Assembly (NCBI GenBank): GCA_027619145.1
Contig: JAQCGA010000104.1
Coordinates: 1-9,670, forward strand
Direction of reading: 5' to 3'
Length of the DNA: 9,670 bases
From: a bacterium
GTDB taxonomy: Bacteria; Latescibacterota; UBA2968; GCA-2709665
Below are positions 6,583 through 9,670 of this stretch, piece by piece. How positions within the stretch are numbered: the stretch's first letter is position 1; each line of letters begins with the position of its first letter. The notes beneath the pieces are model-generated. The model saw only the letters and a program-made list of their open reading frames with translations, was not told where the DNA came from and made no database searches. Both the position numbers and the translations under genes were made by a program.

Positions 6583-8211
6583 TTACAGGAATGGCCGACT
6601 GAAGGCCTGTGCAAAGAGAATGAAGTCGCCCAGGTCAACGCTACCGTTCCCGTTAAGGTCGTACGCAGGATCGGCGAAACCGAAGGCTCGGGCAAAAAGA
6701 ATGAAGTCGGACAGGTTGATCTGCCCATCCGCATTGAAGTCTGCCTTGGGATCGGCCAGGATAACCACCGCAGATCCCGAAACCACCACATGGAGCGCAC
6801 CGTTGTCAGGATCGTTGCTCAGAATGGTCAGCGCACCAGAAATTGCGCCTTCACTACCTGCGCGTATCGTCACCTTCAGGTCATACAACTCTCCGACAGG
6901 AATTGTGAAGCGGGTCGCAGATGGAACGACACCGGTGATATCCGACTGGACATCGGTAATCATAAGAGGCCCTGCCCCCGTATTCTGGATCGCCAGTGTA
7001 ACCGTCGCATCCCGGTTGACCTCCACCTCGCCGAAATCCGCAGATGGAGTTTTCACCAGAATCGCCCCAGGTAGCAACTTGACCGTGACCTGGAAGGACA
7101 GTTCTCCCCGCTTCGCCCCATCTGTTGCTGTAATCGTAATACGCGCCGTACCGCCCCCAACTGGTGTGAGCTCCAACTGGCCCTGCACCAGAACGGCCTC
7201 AACGACAGAGGATTTACTGCTTGCAGCCGTATACGTGAGGTTGTCCTGGTCTTCATCAACAAACACTCCGCCCTCCTGAATATGGATCACCTTCGGAGCA
7301 TCCCCCACCTGGAATGACAGATCTGCAATAGCGTTGGCAACCACGGGGCCTCTATTGACCGTGTTCAGAACAATCCGCGCAAGAACTGCGTGGGCACTCG
7401 CAGTCGGCGTGCAGTCACTACCCCACCCGAAAAGATTGAAATATTTCGAAGGCTCCTGATCTGTGCCAACGTAATTCAGGATGAGACCTTCGCGCTGGGC
7501 GGTGGACACCCATTCTCTGAATGGAACCAGGAAGATGTTCAGGCCTTCGGTCTTTGCCAATCCCACAGCCTCCCCCAGGGCGTTGTTATAGGTTGCGGTG
7601 GCCATAAGAACTGCATCGAATGCCCCCTTCTGCGTTTCGCTCAGAATTACAGTGCCCAGAAACTGCACCGGCTCCACCTTCTGCACGACCGCGAACCACC
7701 TGGCTCCTTTTTCTGCCAACAACCGGATCAGCGACACAACCGCCTCGGCATCTTCCTTCGCGATTTGCTTTCTTTGTGCATCCTCTATGGGAGAATAAAA
7801 ATTTCTCATGTTCCCATTCAAGATATAAAGCGCATCGGGATCTGCCGCGCCAGATGCGCCCAGGCCGGTAATAAAATCCGTCACCTGCGTTTCCACGCTT
7901 CGATCCGAAGCGCTCAGGAAAACCTCACTCGATGTCGGAGCCCACGCATAGTCCGTTCCGCCCCGTGAGGAGGGCAGGAGCGTCCCCAGATCCAGGCTTT
8001 CTGCCACAAGCTCTACATAGACCTTTCCATTCGTCTTGCGCCCGGGCCAGAAGCGACCATCCCTGTTGGCAAAATTCTGATTGTTTCCGATTTCTTCAAG
8101 ACTTCCACCAAAAACATGGAGGGCCGTATAACCGGCGTAGGCTTGCGTGAAACCGAGCAGAACACCTGCGCATACGGCGGCCAGCAGAGACAAACGATCA
8201 AAAACAAACAT
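6583..8211 (-). CDS. Secreted SGNH/GDSL-like protein with Ig-like, ASH and dockerin-like modules
   Basis: This 542-residue protein begins with a signal peptide (hydrophobic residues 7-22, likely cleavage after AYA at 26). Residues about 30-290 match the GDSL esterase pattern: an FGGSL block around Ser37, then GRFWPGRKTNGKVYVE, a GGTDYAWA block near 84, an NGNM block at 132-135, and TPTASAHAVLA at 268-278. The block-V signature DxxHPT reads Ser265-Asp266-Cys267-Thr268-Pro-Thr, so the catalytic His and the aligned Asp are missing, and GDS reads GGS. Residues 292-377 resemble a bacterial Ig/cadherin-like domain, and 383-482 an ASH/choice-of-anchor-D-type domain. Residues 491-540 form a dockerin type-I-like pair of EF-hand loops (Asp491/Asn493/Asp495/Asp502 and Asp518/Asn520/Asn522/Asp529), each followed by DFILFA. 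It starts 31 bases after the PhyH-like gene and has a modest AGAGG site. It is probably exported and surface-bound; it could be a binding protein rather than an esterase. Confidence 0.85.
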   Translation of the reverse strand: MFVFDRLSLLAAVCAGVLLGFTQAYAGYTALHVFGGSLEEIGNNQNFANRDGRFWPGRKTNGKVYVELVAESLDLGTLLPSSRGGTDYAWAPTSSEVFLSASDRSVETQVTDFITGLGASGAADPDALYILNGNMRNFYSPIEDAQRKQIAKEDAEAVVSLIRLLAEKGARWFAVVQKVEPVQFLGTVILSETQKGAFDAVLMATATYNNALGEAVGLAKTEGLNIFLVPFREWVSTAQREGLILNYVGTDQEPSKYFNLFGWGSDCTPTASAHAVLARIVLNTVNRGPVVANAIADLSFQVGDAPKVIHIQEGGVFVDEDQDNLTYTAASSKSSVVEAVLVQGQLELTPVGGGTARITITATDGAKRGELSFQVTVKLLPGAILVKTPSADFGEVEVNRDATVTLAIQNTGAGPLMITDVQSDITGVVPSATRFTIPVGELYDLKVTIRAGSEGAISGALTILSNDPDNGALHVVVSGSAVVILADPKADFNADGQINLSDFILFARAFGFADPAYDLNGNGSVDLGDFILFAQAFSRPFL

Positions 8212-8242
8212 CAGACATACACCTCTTCCATCCCGTTGTCAT

Positions 8243-9064
8243 CTATTTTTTTCGCTGATTGCCCAGAACCCACACATCCTTAAAAAACTTCTGATGCGCT
8301 TCAGACATACCTCTAATCACCGTCGGATTCATACAGGGTTTCGGCTCGTGAAACCGAACTGCAACGTGATTGTACGCACTCAGAATAGCACACCGGGGAT
8401 GATCCGGATTGGTCCAGGGAGATCCCGTATGCCTCACCCCTTCCGAGAACACCACCAGACTTCCCGGCGGACACCCGTACGTCTCCCAGACCCCGGAGTC
8501 CGGATCGTCCGCTTCCTCAGGCCAGTTCCCTTCCTGCGCTGAAACCATATTCGCTTTGTGCGATCCGGGCACAAGACACGTTCCTCCCTGCCCCTTCTTC
8601 ACCTCATTCAACTCCCACACAACACGCGTCATTCCGCCGTAGATTCGACCGTTGTGAAACCGATAGGATAACGAAGGATCCAGATTCGTACCCCCCACGT
8701 GGGGTTTCCACTGGTTCTCGGTGGTTGCAGCGGATCGGCCAGACGTAAAAACACTTTCCAGACGAATCCGTTCACGATCCGGATCAATCACCGTCTGCAA
8801 AATCCCCATCGCCCGTGGATGATCAATCAGAAATTCCGCTGGCCCTGCAATGGGTGCCCGATGGTGCTCGGGCAGACTTTCGGGGTCTTTCATTAAAATT
8901 TCCACATGCGCCCGAACCTTTTGGATCTCCTCATCCGTAAGCACACCAGGAATCACCAGAAATCCCTTCAGGTCAAAAAGAAACTTCTCGTACTCAGACA
9001 TTGGATGAACATGATCTCGCTCAGTCTGAGCCGGGGCATCTAAAGTAGAATCCATCGCCTTCAT
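8243..9064 (-). CDS. Phytanoyl-CoA dioxygenase (PhyH)-like Fe(II)/2-oxoglutarate protein with HxG motif
   Basis: This 273-residue cytoplasmic protein belongs to the PhyH family, which hydroxylates small molecules using iron, oxygen and 2-oxoglutarate. Visible features are the N-terminal FLFDLKGFLVIPGVL segment (28-42), the PHVGG motif (121-125), the GGTCLVPGSHK core (160-170), the distal iron ligand His212 in VRHTGSPW, and the 2-oxoglutarate-binding Arg224. The spacing follows human PhyH (HQD, about 45 residues to PGTH, then His and Arg 11-12 apart). The proximal motif is His122-Val-Gly124 rather than HxD. Substitution of that Asp by Ala or Gly is known from 2-oxoglutarate halogenases, but may simply be common in this uncultured clade. 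The start at 9064 has AAGGAG eight bases upstream and leaves a 43-base leader from the promoter at 9114-9142. Further upstream in-frame codons include the heptamer repeat and the divergent promoter, so a longer form is unlikely. It is the first gene of the operon. Confidence 0.92.
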   Translation of the reverse strand: MKAMDSTLDAPAQTERDHVHPMSEYEKFLFDLKGFLVIPGVLTDEEIQKVRAHVEILMKDPESLPEHHRAPIAGPAEFLIDHPRAMGILQTVIDPDRERIRLESVFTSGRSAATTENQWKPHVGGTNLDPSLSYRFHNGRIYGGMTRVVWELNEVKKGQGGTCLVPGSHKANMVSAQEGNWPEEADDPDSGVWETYGCPPGSLVVFSEGVRHTGSPWTNPDHPRCAILSAYNHVAVRFHEPKPCMNPTVIRGMSEAHQKFFKDVWVLGNQRKK

Positions 9065-9113
9065 CGCATCCGCTCCTTGTCGAGTGGTTGTAGAACCGCC
9101 GCAGGTTTGTCGC

Positions 9114-9142
9114 ATGATAATACGACCCCTCCGGGAATTCAA
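9114..9142 (-). promoter_or_regulatory. Sigma70-type promoter for the PhyH-like operon
   Basis: On the minus strand, TTGAAT (9142-9137, four of six) and TATCAT (9119-9114, five of six) are separated by exactly 17 bases. Transcription would begin near 9107, about 43 bases before the PhyH-like start at 9064. It is back-to-back with the plus-strand promoter at 9197-9225, with about 54 bases between the two -35 boxes, enough room for a shared regulator site. Confidence 0.6.
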
Positions 9143-9196
9143 CCGTTTCTTACACCAACCTCCAGCAAACGCATCGACTCCCTCCCGCAACACCAG

Positions 9197-9225
9197 TTGA
9201 CATTCCGCCAATCCAGATGCATAAT
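9197..9225 (+). promoter_or_regulatory. Strong sigma70-type promoter for the esterase-like gene
   Basis: A perfect TTGACA (-35, 9197-9202) and CATAAT (-10, 9220-9225, five of six) are separated by 17 bases. Transcription would start near 9232, at the left edge of the heptamer repeat, giving a leader of about 54 bases before the ATG at 9286. This is the best promoter match in the window. Confidence 0.78.
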
Positions 9226-9232
9226 TTTGTAT

Positions 9233-9263
9233 CCCGACCCCCGACCCCTGACCCCTGACTCCT
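9233..9263. repeat. Short tandem heptamer repeat, about 4.4 copies
   Basis: The plus strand carries CCCGACC, CCCGACC, CCTGACC, CCTGACT and a trailing CCT in strict 7-base register. It lies between the predicted transcription start near 9232 and the ribosome binding site of the gene at 9286, so the leader RNA would begin C-rich and almost G-poor. Similar degenerate heptamer runs occur between genes in several bacterial groups. Copy number may vary by slippage. Confidence 0.85.
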
Positions 9264-9285
9264 ATCATCAACCAACGAGGAAACC

Positions 9286-9670
9286 ATGAACATAACCCCC
9301 CACCTGCTCACCTTTCAAGATGGCTCTACCGTCAAAGCCAATTCCTGGCCTAGCCGTCGCAAAGAACTTGCCGACATCATCCTTCCACATGAATTCGGCG
9401 GCATGCCGCCAGCCCACGAGGGCATCGACATCATCCGCCGTTCATCGGGCCGAATGCGAGATCTCCCCGGCGCTCAGTATAAAACCTACGAAATCCGCAC
9501 GCGATTCCCCGGAGGCAGTGACCTCTCCCTCACACTCTCAATCTGGCAGCCCCCCGGCGACGGACCGTTTCCGGTCCTCCTCGATGGGGACGGCTGCTGG
9601 CGCTGTTTGAACGACAACGTTGTCCACCAGATCCTGCAACGAGGCAACATCGCCGCCAGTGTGGACCGCA
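9286..9670 (+). CDS. Alpha/beta-hydrolase, probable carbohydrate esterase (partial, N-terminal 128 residues)
   Basis: The frame opens with ATG at 9286 and runs to the window edge without a stop, so the 3' part is missing. A GAGG ribosome binding site lies about five bases upstream, and a strong promoter is at 9197-9225. The translation has the opening of acetyl-xylan-esterase/glucuronoyl-esterase-type hydrolases: a WPSRRKEL segment (21-28), the HEFGGMPP block (35-42), and the strand GPFPVLLDGDGCW (93-105) that precedes the oxyanion region. No signal peptide is seen (MNITPHLLTFQDG), which suggests a cytoplasmic enzyme unless export uses another route. The nucleophile Ser, acid and His lie beyond the window, so catalytic competence cannot be judged. 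It is divergent from the PhyH-like operon and may be co-regulated with it. The alpha/beta-hydrolase call is fairly good; the esterase subfamily is inferred. Confidence 0.8.
   Translation, partial: MNITPHLLTFQDGSTVKANSWPSRRKELADIILPHEFGGMPPAHEGIDIIRRSSGRMRDLPGAQYKTYEIRTRFPGGSDLSLTLSIWQPPGDGPFPVLLDGDGCWRCLNDNVVHQILQRGNIAASVDR

Noticed and set aside
8693..8704. Perfect 12-base palindrome CCCCACGTGGGG as a regulator site
   Set aside because: It lies inside the PhyH-like gene and encodes the PHVGG active-site motif, so it is explained by coding sequence.
9065..9271. Longer N-terminus of the PhyH-like protein starting at 9271
   Set aside because: It would translate the heptamer repeat and both promoters. 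The start at 9064 has a good AAGGAG site and correct position after a predicted promoter.
1..9670. CRISPR arrays, transposases, tRNA or rRNA genes, phage or toxin-antitoxin modules
   Set aside because: Both strands were read for these and none showed repeats with spacers, tRNA-like folds or recognisable protein motifs.

Overview
This window probably comes from an uncultured Gram-negative environmental bacterium of the Latescibacterota/Poribacteria kind. That is inferred from gene content: a phytanoyl-CoA-dioxygenase-like (PhyH) protein, two sugar-phosphate-isomerase-like TIM barrels, a Gfo/Idh/MocA oxidoreductase, and a secreted protein ending in a dockerin-like double EF-hand with the 'DFILFAQAF' flavour common in those groups. 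No rRNA or tRNA gene, CRISPR array, transposase or phage gene was seen, so the placement is tentative.

Layout. All complete genes lie on the minus strand; one partial gene at the right end is on the plus strand. Read in the direction of minus-strand transcription: a divergent control region (9065-9285) carries two good sigma70-like promoters. The minus-strand unit runs PhyH-like dioxygenase (9064-8243), signal-peptide SGNH/GDSL-like protein with Ig-like, ASH and dockerin modules (8211-6583), TIM-barrel isomerase-like protein (6490-5627) and Gfo/Idh/MocA oxidoreductase (5518-4523). It ends at a strong intrinsic terminator (4478-4443). Just beyond is a candidate promoter (4427-4398) and an unrecognised 990-residue protein with C-terminal membrane segments (4206-1234). 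After a 347-base gap comes a second TIM-barrel isomerase/epimerase (886-11). On the plus strand, 9286 to the window edge encodes the N-terminal part of an alpha/beta-hydrolase, probably a carbohydrate esterase.

How the genes may work together. A secreted carbohydrate-active-looking protein, a cytoplasmic isomerase-like protein, an NAD(P)-dependent sugar dehydrogenase, an Fe/2-oxoglutarate oxygenase-like protein and a divergent esterase suggest processing of a sugar or sugar derivative. The substrate cannot be read from the sequence.

The most notable observation is that three consecutive genes of the minus-strand unit keep the family fold signatures but have changed catalytic positions. The PhyH-like protein has His-x-Gly where the iron-binding His-x-Asp should be, as in 2-oxoglutarate halogenases. 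The SGNH-like protein keeps the Ser but lacks the Asp/His pair. The TIM barrel lacks most of its metal ligands. The Gfo oxidoreductase and the distal TIM barrel, by contrast, look intact. The 990-residue orphan also differs from its neighbours in strand composition.
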